DNA of 34,801 bases from Psychromonas sp. 14N.309.X.WAT.B.A12 (GCF_030397575.1 NZ_JAPNXS010000010.1:1-34801); one strand, 5' to 3'; counted from the first letter of the stretch, positions 8,472 through 18,669 are shown. The notes: generated by a model from the sequence alone, not told the origin. Translations and numbers: made by a program.

Positions 8472-10361
8472 TTAGTCAATCGCAGCCATATCACCACTTT
8501 CTTCTAACCAAGTTTTACGGTCACCTGCACGCTTTTTAGCTAATAACATATCCATCATTTCTAACATTTTATCTGCGTCTTCGATGGTTAGTTGCACTAA
8601 ACGACGGGTATTTGGATCCATGGTGGTTTCACGCAGTTGTAATGGGTTCATTTCACCCAAACCTTTAAATCGCTGCACATTTACTTTGCCACGCTTTTTC
8701 TCAGCTTCAATGCGATCTAAAATGCCATTCTTTTCAGCTTCATCAAGGGCATAATAGACCTCTTTACCAATATCAATTCGGTATAAAGGAGGCATAGCAA
8801 CATAAAAATGACCTGCATCTACAACCGCTCTAAAGTGCTTTACAAATAGCGCACAAATCAGTGTGGCGATATGTAGTCCATCTGAATCGGCATCGGCTAA
8901 GATGCATATTTTTCCATAACGTAACGCTGATAAATCACTAGAAGCTGGGTCAATACCAATAGCAACTGAGATATTATGGATCTCTTCAGAATTTAGAATG
9001 ATATCCGACTCGTCTTCCCATGTATTCTTGATCTTTCCGCGTAGTGGCATAATCGCTTGAAACTCTCGATCTCTGGCTTGTTTTGCACTCCCTCCCGCCG
9101 AGTCACCTTCCACTAAAAATAACTCCCCGCGCTCCGGGTCTTGTGTCGAACAATCCGTCAACTTACCTGGTAAAGCAGGCCCTTGAGTAACCTTTTTACG
9201 TGCCACTTTTTTACTTTTACGATTTCGTGTTTGAGCGTTGTTAATACAAAAGTCAGCAAGTATTTCAGCTTCAGTCACATTGGCGTTTAACCACAAACTA
9301 AATGCATCTTTCACAACACCGGAAACAAACACAGCACATTGGCGAGACGATAAACGTTCTTTCGTTTGCCCTGCAAATTGAGGCTCTTTAATTTTAACTG
9401 ATAAGATATAACTACATTTATCCCAAATATCCTCTGGGCTTAACTTCAAGCCACGCGGTAGTAAATTACGAATATCACAAAACTCACGCATAGCATCCAA
9501 TAACCCCTGACGGAAACCATTTACATGGGTCCCGCCTTGCGCTGTCGGAATAAGGTTTACATAACTCTCAGTAATTGAGTCGCCACCTTCAGGTAACCAG
9601 ACCACAGCCCAATCGGCCATTTCATTGTTAGCAGAGAACTTACCAACAAAGGGTGCAGAAGGTAGTAACTCATTTTCAGCAACAGCTTCTAATAAATAGT
9701 CATTAAGACCATCTTGATAGCACCATTCATAATTATTTTTATTTACACGATCTTTAAATTTAATGCTTAAACCCGGGCATAAAACAGCTTTTGCTTTTAA
9801 CAAGTGCAATAAACGAGACACGGAAAATTTAAAGCTATCAAAGTATTTAGGATCAGGTCTAAAGTGAACGCTCGTACCGGTATTACGTTTACCACAAACA
9901 CCTATTTCACTTAGTTCTTCAACTTTATCGCCATTTTCAAAGGCGATATGAAACACTTTTGCATCGCGACGAATCTGTACATCCACTCGCGTTGATAAGG
10001 CATTTACTACTGAGATACCTACCCCATGTAAACCACCTGATATTTCATAGTTTTTACCAGAAAATTTGCCCCCAGCATGTAGCTTACAAAAGATTAGCTC
10101 GACACCTGTTATTTTCTCTTCTGGGTGAATATCAATAGGCATACCTCGACCATCATCTATGACTTCTAAAGATTGATCTTCATGCAAAATAACTTGAATT
10201 GAACTTGCGTGGCCGGCTAATGCTTCATCTACAGAGTTATCAATAACTTCCTGACCTAAATGGTTAGGACGATTAGTCTCTGTATACATACCTGGTCGAT
10301 GGCGAACGGGATCTAGTCCGTTTAATACTTCAATGGAATCCGAATTATACTGTTCGCTCAT
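8472..10361 (-). CDS. parE: DNA topoisomerase IV subunit B
   Basis: A 629-residue type IIA topoisomerase ATPase subunit which, with ParC, decatenates daughter chromosomes. The GHKL ATPase motifs are visible (EVIDNSVDEAL near 38-48, DDGRGMPID near 69-77), then QGGTHVNG, and a TOPRIM domain with LVEGDSAGG near 410 and DADSDGLHI near 490. Length and lack of the long GyrB insertion favour ParE over GyrB, as does context: yqiA, cpdA and nudF lie upstream on the same strand as in E. coli. parC is not in the window. Confidence 0.96.
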   Translation of the reverse strand: MSEQYNSDSIEVLNGLDPVRHRPGMYTETNRPNHLGQEVIDNSVDEALAGHASSIQVILHEDQSLEVIDDGRGMPIDIHPEEKITGVELIFCKLHAGGKFSGKNYEISGGLHGVGISVVNALSTRVDVQIRRDAKVFHIAFENGDKVEELSEIGVCGKRNTGTSVHFRPDPKYFDSFKFSVSRLLHLLKAKAVLCPGLSIKFKDRVNKNNYEWCYQDGLNDYLLEAVAENELLPSAPFVGKFSANNEMADWAVVWLPEGGDSITESYVNLIPTAQGGTHVNGFRQGLLDAMREFCDIRNLLPRGLKLSPEDIWDKCSYILSVKIKEPQFAGQTKERLSSRQCAVFVSGVVKDAFSLWLNANVTEAEILADFCINNAQTRNRKSKKVARKKVTQGPALPGKLTDCSTQDPERGELFLVEGDSAGGSAKQARDREFQAIMPLRGKIKNTWEDESDIILNSEEIHNISVAIGIDPASSDLSALRYGKICILADADSDGLHIATLICALFVKHFRAVVDAGHFYVAMPPLYRIDIGKEVYYALDEAEKNGILDRIEAEKKRGKVNVQRFKGLGEMNPLQLRETTMDPNTRRLVQLTIEDADKMLEMMDMLLAKKRAGDRKTWLEESGDMAAID

Positions 10362-10456
10362 GCATGCACCTATTTGACGTCTATTATGTAGTGTTGATCT
10401 TGGGTTATTTTTCTGTGCTTAAGTTAACACAGAACAAATATATTGATTGTATGTAT

Positions 10457-11044
10457 TTAATAAAGAAAGTGAATTATTTCTGCTAAGTAGCGTTCGAAAC
10501 CAACAAAACTATGATCGCCTCCCTTCTCACAAGTTATTTTACACTGAGAGTACTTTTGTAAAGCATCGCGATAATCCAACACTTCATCGTCTTCTTGTAA
10601 CAACACCCAAATATTTTCAGGGTGACTTATATTGTCAACGTTCAAAGCAACGAGTTGCTGAACATAATCTTGATCAATAAAGTAATCTTCCAATAAATGC
10701 GGATGAGTTTGCTTACCTTGATAGCGTGTCAATAATAAATCAGGCGTCACCGCTGGATTAATCAAAATCACCTTCGCCGTATATTGTTGTGCGACTTTAG
10801 TTGCTAAAAATCCGCCTAAAGAGCTACCCATCACAGTAATTTCACAACCGGTATATTGATTAAAAATAGATTTAATCGTTTCCCACATTTGTTGAGGAAA
10901 AACGGGAAGTTGTGGACAAACAAAATGGATATCGGGATGTTCTGAAGCTAGGTATTCACGCATTTGTTGCGCTTTTAATGAACCAGGAGAACTGTGAAAA
11001 CCGTGTAACGAAAGTAAAACTTTAGTTATATTAGGGTCTCTCAT
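10457..11044 (-). CDS. yqiA: YqiA-family alpha/beta-hydrolase esterase
   Basis: A 195-residue cytoplasmic esterase. It has the alpha/beta-hydrolase opening LLSLHGFHSSPGS, the nucleophile elbow GSSLGG (Ser75), an acid region EDDEVLDYRDA and a C-terminal GGDHSFVG with the likely catalytic His. The ATG follows GAGG at good spacing. It lies 19 bases after cpdA and 95 bases before parE, as in E. coli, where the product is an esterase of unknown natural substrate. Confidence 0.92.
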   Translation of the reverse strand: MRDPNITKVLLSLHGFHSSPGSLKAQQMREYLASEHPDIHFVCPQLPVFPQQMWETIKSIFNQYTGCEITVMGSSLGGFLATKVAQQYTAKVILINPAVTPDLLLTRYQGKQTHPHLLEDYFIDQDYVQQLVALNVDNISHPENIWVLLQEDDEVLDYRDALQKYSQCKITCEKGGDHSFVGFERYLAEIIHFLY

Positions 11045-11063
11045 TTTACCTCTTTATATAATA

Positions 11064-11900
11064 TTAATAGCCTGTTGCGTTTTCATCTGTTGTAAATTCA
11101 CCAGCTTTGAGTCGCTCTACTTGAGTTTCTATTTTACCTGACTTTGTTAATACTAAATAGCGATATCCAGGCGGTTTATCATCAAGTGCGAAATCATCAC
11201 TTTGAGGTTTAAACTGAACACAGGTTGACGGGCTCGTTATATAACGTACTTTATTTTTGACAGTATCAAATGATTGATGAACATGACCAGATAACACCGC
11301 ATTTACGTTATTAAATTTACTAATCAGTGCGATAAATTGGTCATTGTTTTTAAGAATATGCTGATCTAACCATGCTGCTCCAACCGGTAAAACATGATGG
11401 TGTACCGCAATCAAAGTATGTTTATCAGGATGTTGTTGTAGCTTTTGTTCAAGAAATGATAACTGTGAATCGCTTAAATGGCCGTATGGCACCCCTGAGA
11501 CTTGGGAATCTAATAAGATAATTTGCCAATGTTCGCTAATAATTTGCTTGGTTTGTGCTAACCCTTCAGCCAACAACGATGGCAACATGATTTCTTGCAT
11601 ATCATGATTACCCGGCAACCAATAACAAGGCATCTGCAATGTTTTGATACGGTCACTAAAATCCACGTAAGATTGAGCAGAGTGATCTTGAGATAAATCA
11701 CCGGTACATAATACCGCGGCACACTGCCCCGCATACTTTGCAGCATGTTTGATAATGGCATCGTAACTGGTAACGGTTTTAATACCCAACAGATCTTTTT
11801 CACTATCAGCAAAAAGGTGAGTATCGGTAATTTGTAATAGCTTTATATCCCCTTCGGGGTCAGGCACTAGGTTTACAATTGTCTGATTTACACCATTCAT
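11064..11900 (-). CDS. cpdA: 3',5'-cyclic-AMP phosphodiesterase
   Basis: A 278-residue class III phosphodiesterase that hydrolyses cAMP and so lowers CRP activity. The metallophosphoesterase motifs appear in order: DTHLF (Asp26, His28), TGDLSQD, PGNHDM, VHHH and GHVHQ, giving the two-metal site. Length matches E. coli CpdA. It is followed 19 bases later by yqiA. Upstream there are only 171 bases to nudF, where E. coli carries yqiB; that gene is missing. Confidence 0.94.
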   Translation of the reverse strand: MNGVNQTIVNLVPDPEGDIKLLQITDTHLFADSEKDLLGIKTVTSYDAIIKHAAKYAGQCAAVLCTGDLSQDHSAQSYVDFSDRIKTLQMPCYWLPGNHDMQEIMLPSLLAEGLAQTKQIISEHWQIILLDSQVSGVPYGHLSDSQLSFLEQKLQQHPDKHTLIAVHHHVLPVGAAWLDQHILKNNDQFIALISKFNNVNAVLSGHVHQSFDTVKNKVRYITSPSTCVQFKPQSDDFALDDKPPGYRYLVLTKSGKIETQVERLKAGEFTTDENATGY

Positions 11901-12071
11901 CTATTATCTGTTTCGCTCTGCTGTAATGAAAAAGGCTACTAACTACAGTAGCTTTAATGAAATTTAAGCTAATTATTTTACCATCGTCATAAAAATGAAA
12001 ATGATTTAATCGTTAAAAATGTCGACAGCGCCACATTTCCGATAAATGAAAGACAAAAATTGTATATTGAG

Positions 12072-12680
12072 TTAGATATTTAACCCCTCTTTGTGGTTAA
12101 GCTCCAACCACTGCAAACCAATAATAGTAATGCCATTATTAATCTTACCTGTTTGTACCCATTTATAAGCTTCTGCCCTTGATACCACATGTACACGAAT
12201 GTCTTCACCTTCATCGGCTAAACCGAATACACCTTGCACATTAGTGCTGTCCACATTCGCAATAAATAAATCAACCGTTTCAGTAGAGCCACCAGGGCTA
12301 ACAAAGTAACTCAACATGAATTGGCAGTTTTCAACCACTAAACCAGCTTCTTCATAAGCTTCTCTTATCACAGTTTGTTCCGCGCTTTGCCCTTCATCAA
12401 TCATACCGGCAATCAATTCTAATAACCAAGGGGAGCGGTCAGAATCTATTGCACCTAAGCGAAATTGCTCAACTAATATCACCTTATCCTGAGCTTTATC
12501 ATAGGCTAATAAGGCAGCTGCTTTACCTCGCTCAAAACACTCTCTTTCGATAGGCTGATTCCATTCACCCGAAAACAGTTTATGGCGAATAGTCCATTTA
12601 TTACATTTAAAAAAACCTTTATAAAGTGGTTCATTAGATATTATTTCAACATCATTTTTATCGTACATTTTTTCATCCAT
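12072..12680 (-). CDS. nudF: ADP-ribose diphosphatase (Nudix hydrolase)
   Basis: A 202-residue Nudix enzyme that splits ADP-ribose into AMP and ribose 5-phosphate. The complete Nudix box GX5EX7REUXEEXGU is at 92-114, including REAYEEAG. Divergent from tolC, as in E. coli. The start is uncertain: the ATG at 12680 has no visible Shine-Dalgarno, while the in-frame ATG four codons later (12668) has GGA at workable spacing, so the protein may be four residues shorter. Confidence 0.94.
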   Translation of the reverse strand: MDEKMYDKNDVEIISNEPLYKGFFKCNKWTIRHKLFSGEWNQPIERECFERGKAAALLAYDKAQDKVILVEQFRLGAIDSDRSPWLLELIAGMIDEGQSAEQTVIREAYEEAGLVVENCQFMLSYFVSPGGSTETVDLFIANVDSTNVQGVFGLADEGEDIRVHVVSRAEAYKWVQTGKINNGITIIGLQWLELNHKEGLNI

Positions 12681-13090
12681 TATTTTTTATTTAAGGTATC
12701 TAAGCATTAGACTTAATAGCACTCTAATCGCTTTAAAAAATATTACTTTACTCGGTTATTATTGATAGATTAAATGAAACTCATAAATGCATAAAACGCA
12801 CTAATAAACGATTTACTCGTTTTTTAAAAAGTTATAGGATAATCGTAATAATTAATTGATTAAAATTAATAATTACAGGTCTATATAATTTAAAAAATAA
12901 CCTTTAAAAATCATTTGGATAGCGTAAAAACATCATAACTAAGTTGGAAAAAATACGAGTCTATTTATATTTTCATTGTATTTCTAAGCAACAAATAATA
13001 GTTAATAATAGGTTTTTATAATACCCTACAATAACAAGTATTAGTCTTTCTTCACACGAACAAAAATACATTCAACAGGATCTCTTTACC
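12681..13090. other. divergent nudF/tolC intergenic region
   Basis: A very AT-rich 410-base stretch between divergent genes. It should hold both promoters; a TATAAT at 13017-13022 could be a tolC -10 box but has no good -35 at 16-18 bases. A 7-base inverted repeat (ATTAATT/AATTAAT at 12851-12870) is low-complexity. I see no gene and no recognisable operator. Confidence 0.4.
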
Positions 13091-14428
13091 ATGACGCTAA
13101 AACGCATTTATATCGCGACCTTATTAGGTTTATCAAGTCTAGCTGTTAATGCAGATACTTTAAAACAAGTATATGAAACAGCTAAATATAAAGATCCGGT
13201 AATTTTAAAAAGTAAAGCCGAATATGACCTATACAAAGAACAAATAAACGAATCTAAAGCTGATCTATTACCACAAATTGGATTTGGATTAGATGCGAAT
13301 AGAGTACAATCAAGCCGCGATACTAGCCGTTACAATTATTTTGGCGCAGGCTTCGATCTAACGCAATCAATCTATAATGGCGCTTATTGGCAAAATGCAG
13401 ATATTGCTGAAAAACAAGCAGTACAGTTTGGCACTATTTATGGTTATGCTGCGCAAAATTTAATATACCGTGTAGCCGTTGCTTATTTTGATGTATTACG
13501 TGCCGATGAGTCAGTAAAGTCAGTTGAAGCAAATAAACGTGCGGTTGAACGTCAATTAGAGCAAACTAAACAACGTTTTGATGTTGGTTTAATTGCCATC
13601 ACAGACGTACACGAAGCACAGGCTGAGTACGATAGAACGGTGGCAGATTTAATCACAGCAAAAAATACGCTAGCAAACAATTATTATCTATTACGCCAGT
13701 TAACCGGCGAAGATGTTAAAAAAGTCACTTATCTTGATACAGAAAACTTTCAACCAGTTGCATTGGAAGGAGATGTAAATGTGTGGCGCAATAAAGCGAT
13801 TGAACATAATTTGGAACTGCACTCCAAACGTATCGCTAAAGAGCTAGCTAAAATGAATATCGATTTAGCGGAAGCTGGTCATGGTCCAACGATTGATTTC
13901 ACATTAGACCTAGATTATGACGACTATAATTATGACGACTCAACTTCAAGTTCTTATGCAGCTAAATCAGCAACGGCAGGATTAAGTTTAGATGTACCAA
14001 TTTACACTGGCGGTTCAATCACTTCACAGGTAAAACAAGCACAGTACAGCTATGTAATGGCTAGCCAAGACTTAGTAGAAACCTTCCGTAGTGCAGAAGT
14101 AAGTATTAGTAGTGGTTACAACAACGTACAAGCTTCTGTTAGTTCTGTACGAGCTTATGAGCAAACCGTTATTTCATCACAAAGTGCATTAGATGCAGCT
14201 GAAGCAAGCTTTGAAGTAGGTACACGTACGATTGTTGATGTATTGGATGCAACACGTAGCTTATACGAGTCTGAGAACCTATTAGCCAATGCACGTTATG
14301 ATTACATCATCAACATGCTACAACTGAAATTGTCGGCAGGAACATTAACTGAGCAGGATCTATTTGATATTTCTGCAGGGCTATCAAAGCAAAGCAACGA
14401 AAGTCAAAAAAGTAACACTAGCTCTTAA
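13091..14428 (+). CDS. tolC: TolC-family outer membrane export channel
   Basis: A 445-residue outer membrane factor. It has a signal peptide (1-21, cleavage after SLAVNA), then the TolC repeat structure: long helices such as TLKQVYETAKYKDPVILKSKAEYD and a second-half repeat, with the typical VGLIAITDVHEAQAEYD and its counterpart VGTRTIVDVLDATRSLYESENLL. It forms the trimeric exit duct for tripartite drug efflux and type I secretion. AGGAT lies upstream of the ATG. A strong hairpin terminator follows at 14451-14478. Position next to nudF fits true TolC. Confidence 0.95.
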   Translation: MTLKRIYIATLLGLSSLAVNADTLKQVYETAKYKDPVILKSKAEYDLYKEQINESKADLLPQIGFGLDANRVQSSRDTSRYNYFGAGFDLTQSIYNGAYWQNADIAEKQAVQFGTIYGYAAQNLIYRVAVAYFDVLRADESVKSVEANKRAVERQLEQTKQRFDVGLIAITDVHEAQAEYDRTVADLITAKNTLANNYYLLRQLTGEDVKKVTYLDTENFQPVALEGDVNVWRNKAIEHNLELHSKRIAKELAKMNIDLAEAGHGPTIDFTLDLDYDDYNYDDSTSSSYAAKSATAGLSLDVPIYTGGSITSQVKQAQYSYVMASQDLVETFRSAEVSISSGYNNVQASVSSVRAYEQTVISSQSALDAAEASFEVGTRTIVDVLDATRSLYESENLLANARYDYIINMLQLKLSAGTLTEQDLFDISAGLSKQSNESQKSNTSS

Positions 14429-14450
14429 TTGAAGTTGTTTAAAAGATGAA

Positions 14451-14478
14451 TAAAAGGGAAGCAGCAGCTTCCCTTTTT
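14451..14478 (+). terminator. bidirectional intrinsic terminator between tolC and hldE
   Basis: AAAAGGGAAGC (14451-14461), a 4-base loop AGCA and GCTTCCCTTTT (14466-14476) form a perfect 11-bp hairpin followed by T's on the plus strand. The A-run on the left gives T's on the minus strand, so it can end both tolC and hldE. Confidence 0.92.
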
Positions 14479-14497
14479 TATGGGTTAAATGAACGAG

Positions 14498-15940
14498 TTA
14501 TTTAGTATGATTGGCATTACTTCGAATAGTGTTGATTATTTCAGAAGTAGAACAGCCATCTTTGAATTGTAAAACACGTACTTCGCCACCATTAGCAATC
14601 ACTTCTTCACCGCCAGCAATCTCTTCCGGTTTATAGTCACCACCTTTTACCAATAAGTCAGGCAATACACCTGCAATCAGACGTTGTGGTGTATCTTCGG
14701 TGAACTCTACAACCCAATCCACAGCACCTAAACCCGCTAATACGGCCATTCGACGATCCACTGGATTAACAGGTCGGCCATCGCCTTTTAAACGACGGAC
14801 AGATTGATCGCTATTAACTGCAACGATAAGGCGTTCCCCCTGCTCTCTTGCGGTATTTAGATATGACACATGTCCAGCATGTAAAATATCAAAGCAACCA
14901 TTTGTCATCACGACTTTTTCACCACGATGCTGCGCTAATTTTACCGCTAACTTTAACTGTTCTTCCGATAACACACCAAAACCAATCTCTTGCTGGCTAA
15001 ATACTGCATTTGCTAATTCAATAGTATTAACCGTTGAAGTACCAATTTTACCGACAACAACTCCCGCCCCTGCATTCGCTAATGCACAAGCATCTTCAAA
15101 ACTACTACCAGCAGCAATAGAAGCGGCTAAGACAGCAATAACCGTATCACCAGCACCAGTAACATCAAAAACTTCCTGTGCTTGTGTAGGTAGATGGAAA
15201 GGAGCTTGGTTCTCACGAATCAAAGTCATACCATGCTCACTTCGAGTTACTAACATCGCCTCCAAATCTAACTCTTTGACCAATTGAGCGGCACGTTCAA
15301 ATAATATTTGATCATTTTCACAATGCCCAACGACAGCTTCAAATTCAGATAAGTTAGGTGTTAATAAAGTTGCACCTCGATACTTTTCAAAATCAGTCCC
15401 TTTTGGATCCACTAATATTCTTGCACCTTGTTGCTTAGCAATTTGAATCATATTTTGCACGTCAGCAAGTGAGCCTTTATTGTAATCAGAAAAAACAACA
15501 ACAGGACTTTTACCGCTCAATGCTTTGTTCATATTAGCGATCATTGGCGCACTATCAACATCGCTAAAAGAGGTTTCAAAATCTAGACGAATCAATTGTT
15601 GATGACGACTTAATACACGCAATTTAGTAATAGTTGGTGCACTGCTTACAGCAACAAAATCAGTTTCAACGTTTACAGAGTTTAAGCTATCTTTAATTGC
15701 TTGAGCGGCTTCATCTTCACCAACTAAACCAATGATATTTGACTTAGCGCCTAAAGCGGCAATATTTAGGGCAACATTGGCAGCACCGCCAGGGCGTTCT
15801 TCAATCTGTTTAACATTAACAACAGGAACAGGAGCTTCTGGAGAAATTCGCGCTGCAGGGCCGTGCCAATAGCGATCTAACATTACATCACCAATGACTA
15901 ATACATTCGCTTTTTCATATTCAGGTAGGGTTATTTTCAT
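14498..15940 (-). CDS. hldE: bifunctional heptose 7-phosphate kinase / heptose 1-phosphate adenylyltransferase
   Basis: A 480-residue fusion enzyme making ADP-heptose for the LPS inner core. The N-terminal part (about 1-320) is a ribokinase-type kinase with the signature [15 protein letters not shown] (from 51) and DVTGAGDT containing the catalytic Asp. The C-terminal part (about 340-480) is a cytidylyltransferase-like domain with [12 protein letters not shown] (HxGH 354-357). Length is normal for the family. The shared terminator with tolC lies 20 bases after its stop. Confidence 0.97.
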   Translation of the reverse strand: MKITLPEYEKANVLVIGDVMLDRYWHGPAARISPEAPVPVVNVKQIEERPGGAANVALNIAALGAKSNIIGLVGEDEAAQAIKDSLNSVNVETDFVAVSSAPTITKLRVLSRHQQLIRLDFETSFSDVDSAPMIANMNKALSGKSPVVVFSDYNKGSLADVQNMIQIAKQQGARILVDPKGTDFEKYRGATLLTPNLSEFEAVVGHCENDQILFERAAQLVKELDLEAMLVTRSEHGMTLIRENQAPFHLPTQAQEVFDVTGAGDTVIAVLAASIAAGSSFEDACALANAGAGVVVGKIGTSTVNTIELANAVFSQQEIGFGVLSEEQLKLAVKLAQHRGEKVVMTNGCFDILHAGHVSYLNTAREQGERLIVAVNSDQSVRRLKGDGRPVNPVDRRMAVLAGLGAVDWVVEFTEDTPQRLIAGVLPDLLVKGGDYKPEEIAGGEEVIANGGEVRVLQFKDGCSTSEIINTIRSNANHTK

Positions 15941-16031
15941 TTTATTTATCTCTAAACCATATATCGGCTTAGATTATCACAGACATAATCAAATCACATT
16001 TTCAAACATCAAATTTGCAGACAAATAAAGA

Positions 16032-16403
16032 TTAATACTCAGGTAGGCGTCTAATAAATAAAAGTAATATACACATCATGGTGATCAACATTAATTGTAA
16101 ATATGGCTTTCCAATTAACAGAGAGATAGAGATTAAAAAACTAATCACAACACTTAAGTAAATTGCTGGTTTACGTTCTTTATGGATTTTTTTATGTGCT
16201 TGCCAATTTCTCAAGTCATTACCGATACCCGGTAAGTTTAATAGCCATTGTTGAAATTGAGGAGAACTTTTTGAAAAACAAAATAACGCAAGAATAAAGA
16301 AAGGGGTAGCTGGCAATAGCGGTAGAATAACGCCTAAAGCACCTAATATAGTCGATATTAAACCGATACTAAATAAAGTATATTTTAATAACAGTGCTCT
16401 CAT
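16032..16403 (-). CDS. YbaN-family (DUF454) inner membrane protein
   Basis: A 123-residue hydrophobic protein with an N-terminal TM hairpin (ISTILGALGVILPLLPATPFFILALFCFSKSSP), the DUF454 signature, and two C-terminal TMs. The ATG at 16403 was chosen because GGGAG lies five bases in front of it; an upstream in-frame GTG at 16442 would add 13 residues not expected in the family. The function is not established. It follows hldE's start region on the same strand. Confidence 0.85.
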   Translation of the reverse strand: MRALLLKYTLFSIGLISTILGALGVILPLLPATPFFILALFCFSKSSPQFQQWLLNLPGIGNDLRNWQAHKKIHKERKPAIYLSVVISFLISISLLIGKPYLQLMLITMMCILLLFIRRLPEY

Positions 16404-16519
16404 TCGCACTCCCAGTAGGTGATCATATTTATACCCATTCACTATCTAGCAGATTGATTTACTTAGTCCAAACAACTCACTTATGTATGGTAAGTTTGAT
16501 AAAGAAAATAATCATTAAT

Positions 16520-16543
16520 GAATTGACATATTTTGGTCAATTC
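16520..16543. repeat. inverted repeat GAATTGAC-N8-GTCAATTC
   Basis: Perfect 8-bp arms (16520-16527 and 16536-16543) around ATATTTTG. No T-run follows on either strand, so it does not look like a terminator; it could be an operator. About 117-140 bases upstream of the ybaN-like start codon. The factor is unknown. Confidence 0.5.
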
Positions 16544-16625
16544 TCAAACAGGTGATTAACGACATTAATCTTCAAATGGCATCAATTTATACCTGAATTT
16601 AGTTTTTTCTGAAAAATTTAAACAC

Positions 16626-16646
16626 ATACTTAATGAAATTAAGTAT
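16626..16646. repeat. 9-bp hairpin with 3-base loop
   Basis: ATACTTAAT (16626-16634), loop GAA, ATTAAGTAT (16638-16646). Perfect but AT-rich, and without a T-run. Function unknown. Confidence 0.4.
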
Positions 16647-16892
16647 TACTGGGCTCGTAACTTATTTTGCATTGATACTAGCAGTATTTAACCAAGGGCA
16701 CTTTTAACCTTCATGATTATTAAAAAATAATAGACTAAAAACAATTAGTTGCAAGTTACACAACTCTAAACATATCCATTAAGAGTTATAATTTTTTGCA
16801 GAGAAACATACCTTAATTTAAATTATAGAATGTTGTCTAACCAAAAATTATTTTTATCTATTAATTTTACTTACATAAGTAAAAATATAAGT

Positions 16893-16923
16893 AAAAAAAA
16901 GGCCTGCATCAGCAGACCTTTTT
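16893..16923 (-). terminator. intrinsic terminator of the rpsP-rimM-trmD-rplS operon
   Basis: On the minus strand GGTCTGC, loop TGAT and GCAGGCC form a 7-bp stem (one G-T pair), flanked by A's and followed by eight T's. It lies about 60 bases after the rplS stop. Confidence 0.9.
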
Positions 16924-16982
16924 ATTATAGCAATTTGCAACTTACATATTTTAGCTTATTTTATTAAGCTAAAATAATGAAA

Positions 16983-17333
16983 TTACTTACCTAGCTTCTC
17001 TTTAATACGAGCAGCTTTACCAGTAAGTTCACGTAAGTAGTAAAGTTTAGCTTGGCGAACCAGACCGCGACGTTTAACTTCAACGCTTCCTACAAGTGGG
17101 CTGTGAGTTTGGAATACACGCTCAACACCTTCACCGCTCGAGATTTTACGAACTGTGAATGCTGAATGTAAACCACGGTTACGCTTAGCAATAACAACAC
17201 CTTCAAATGCTTGAAGACGCTCTTTTTCACCTTCTTTTACGCGAACACGTACAACAACAGTATCACCTTGAGAAAACTCAGGGATATCTGTACGAAGTTG
17301 TTCGTTTTCAATTGCTTCTATAATCTTGCTCAT
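16983..17333 (-). CDS. rplS: 50S ribosomal protein L19
   Basis: A 116-residue protein at the 30S-50S interface, with the family opening ([32 protein letters not shown]) and the basic region [15 protein letters not shown]. Last gene of the conserved rpsP-rimM-trmD-rplS operon, 42 bases after trmD, followed by a clear terminator. Confidence 0.98.
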   Translation of the reverse strand: MSKIIEAIENEQLRTDIPEFSQGDTVVVRVRVKEGEKERLQAFEGVVIAKRNRGLHSAFTVRKISSGEGVERVFQTHSPLVGSVEVKRRGLVRQAKLYYLRELTGKAARIKEKLGK

Positions 17334-17375
17334 TTTTATACCTTTTTATGCCTAGTTAACTAATAACATCGCTGT

Positions 17376-18122
17376 CTAGTTGGAGCTACTGTCCAGAGCA
17401 GCAAGCAATTTTGCTTGCTCGTCAGTCAGAGCTAGGTTTTGTAATAAATCGGGTCTTCTTTGTTTCGTGCGTTGTAATGATTGAGTTAATCGCCATTGAC
17501 GAATTTTCTCGTGATCACCACTCAATAAAACACTTGGCACTTGTTTCCCATCTAACACCTCAGGTCTTGTGTAGTGAGGACAGTCTAACAAGCCATCCGC
17601 AAAGGAGTCTTGCTCAGCTGACTGACTATGACCTAGTACACCCGGTACAAAACGTACCACAGCATCCATTAAAATCATTGCCGGTAGCTCACCACCACTT
17701 AGCACATAATCACCAACAGACCATTCTTCATCTATTAAGCTTTCGATTATGCGTTCGTCTATCCCTTCATAGCGCCCTGCCACTAATATCAAAGCATCAG
17801 AGCTTGATAGTGACTGTGCACCTTGATGGTCTAAACGTCGACCTTGAGGAGAAAGGTAAATCACCTTTGCCTCATGCCCTGCTTCTCTTGCGCTCTGTTT
17901 TGCTGCGTTGATTGCATCCCGCAAAGGTTGCACCATCATCAACATACCAGGCCCACCACCATAGGGACGATCATCGACCGTTCTATGTTTATCTAATGTA
18001 AAATCACGAGGATTCCAACATTCGATAGAGATCAGGTTATTATTAATCGCTCGACCTGTTACCCCATTTTCGCTAATGGCCCGAAACATGTCCGGGAAGA
18101 GGCTAATAACCCCTAACCACAT
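17376..18122 (-). CDS. trmD: tRNA (guanine-N1-)-methyltransferase
   Basis: A 248-residue SPOUT methyltransferase that makes m1G37 in tRNAs reading CNN codons, preventing +1 frameshifts. The trefoil-knot SAM-site segments are visible: [19 protein letters not shown] and [13 protein letters not shown], plus GGGPGMLMM near residue 57. It starts 19 bases after rimM and precedes rplS by 42 bases. Normal length. Confidence 0.98.
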   Translation of the reverse strand: MWLGVISLFPDMFRAISENGVTGRAINNNLISIECWNPRDFTLDKHRTVDDRPYGGGPGMLMMVQPLRDAINAAKQSAREAGHEAKVIYLSPQGRRLDHQGAQSLSSSDALILVAGRYEGIDERIIESLIDEEWSVGDYVLSGGELPAMILMDAVVRFVPGVLGHSQSAEQDSFADGLLDCPHYTRPEVLDGKQVPSVLLSGDHEKIRQWRLTQSLQRTKQRRPDLLQNLALTDEQAKLLAALDSSSN

Positions 18123-18141
18123 AACTTTTCTCCTAGGGTAA

Positions 18142-18669
18142 TTAGAAATCAGGTTCCCAATTAACAGTAATTAGTTGGCTTGCAATATCAACATTTGATA
18201 TTACTTGCTCTTCGATGAACGGAATTAACCGTTCTTTTTGCCCAAAAGCATCATTCGAGTTGGCTTTTACAACAAGTACATCATTTGAACCTGTTTCCAT
18301 CAAATCGGTGACAACACCAAGATGATAACCTTTGTCAGTTTTAACCTGACACCCGACCAAATCTCGCCAGTAAAAGTCAGCTTCCAATTCAGGAAGACTT
18401 GATGGATTCACTAAAAGCTCAATACCCACTAAGGCTTGTACTTCTTCACGAACATCATAACCATCTACTTTTGCAACAAAACCTTTATTGTGGCGTTTCC
18501 AATCAGTAATAATAACTTCTTGAACTCCACCAGCAGATTTCATTAACAATGGTTTGTATTGAAAAATACTTTCCGGATCATCGGTGTAGGAGTGGACTTT
18601 TAACCAGCCTTTGATGCCATATACCGCACCAAACTTGCCTATCTCTATTGGTTGTGCTTTATCGCTCAC
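18142..18669 (-). CDS. rimM: 16S rRNA processing protein RimM
   Basis: A 175-residue 30S maturation factor that binds S19 and helps fold the 30S head. The N-terminal RimM domain begins [21 protein letters not shown], and the C-terminal PRC-barrel includes [11 protein letters not shown] and [15 protein letters not shown]. It lies 26 bases after rpsP and 19 bases before trmD in the standard operon. Confidence 0.98.
   Translation of the reverse strand: MSDKAQPIEIGKFGAVYGIKGWLKVHSYTDDPESIFQYKPLLMKSAGGVQEVIITDWKRHNKGFVAKVDGYDVREEVQALVGIELLVNPSSLPELEADFYWRDLVGCQVKTDKGYHLGVVTDLMETGSNDVLVVKANSNDAFGQKERLIPFIEEQVISNVDIASQLITVNWEPDF

Larger units (their letters stand above)
16404..16982. other. intergenic region between rplS and the ybaN-like gene
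   Basis: About 580 bases without a supported gene, AT-rich. It holds the rplS terminator (16893-16923) and two perfect hairpins at 16520-16543 and 16626-16646. It should also carry the promoter for the ybaN-like gene. A 24-codon hydrophobic reading frame at 16633-16707 lacks a Shine-Dalgarno and was not called. Confidence 0.45.

Noticed and set aside
12851-12870. Inverted repeat ATTAATT/AATTAAT upstream of tolC as an operator.
   Set aside because: It is pure AT low-complexity sequence; such arms arise easily by chance here.
16633-16707. A 24-codon hydrophobic reading frame (MKLSITGLVTYFALILAVF...) that looks like a small membrane protein.
   Set aside because: There is no Shine-Dalgarno in front of it, its ATG lies inside an AT hairpin, and chance frames of this size are common in AT-rich gaps.
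17411-17911. A long open frame on the plus strand opposite trmD.
   Set aside because: It is the antisense shadow of a well-identified trmD; the protein has no recognisable composition or start signal.
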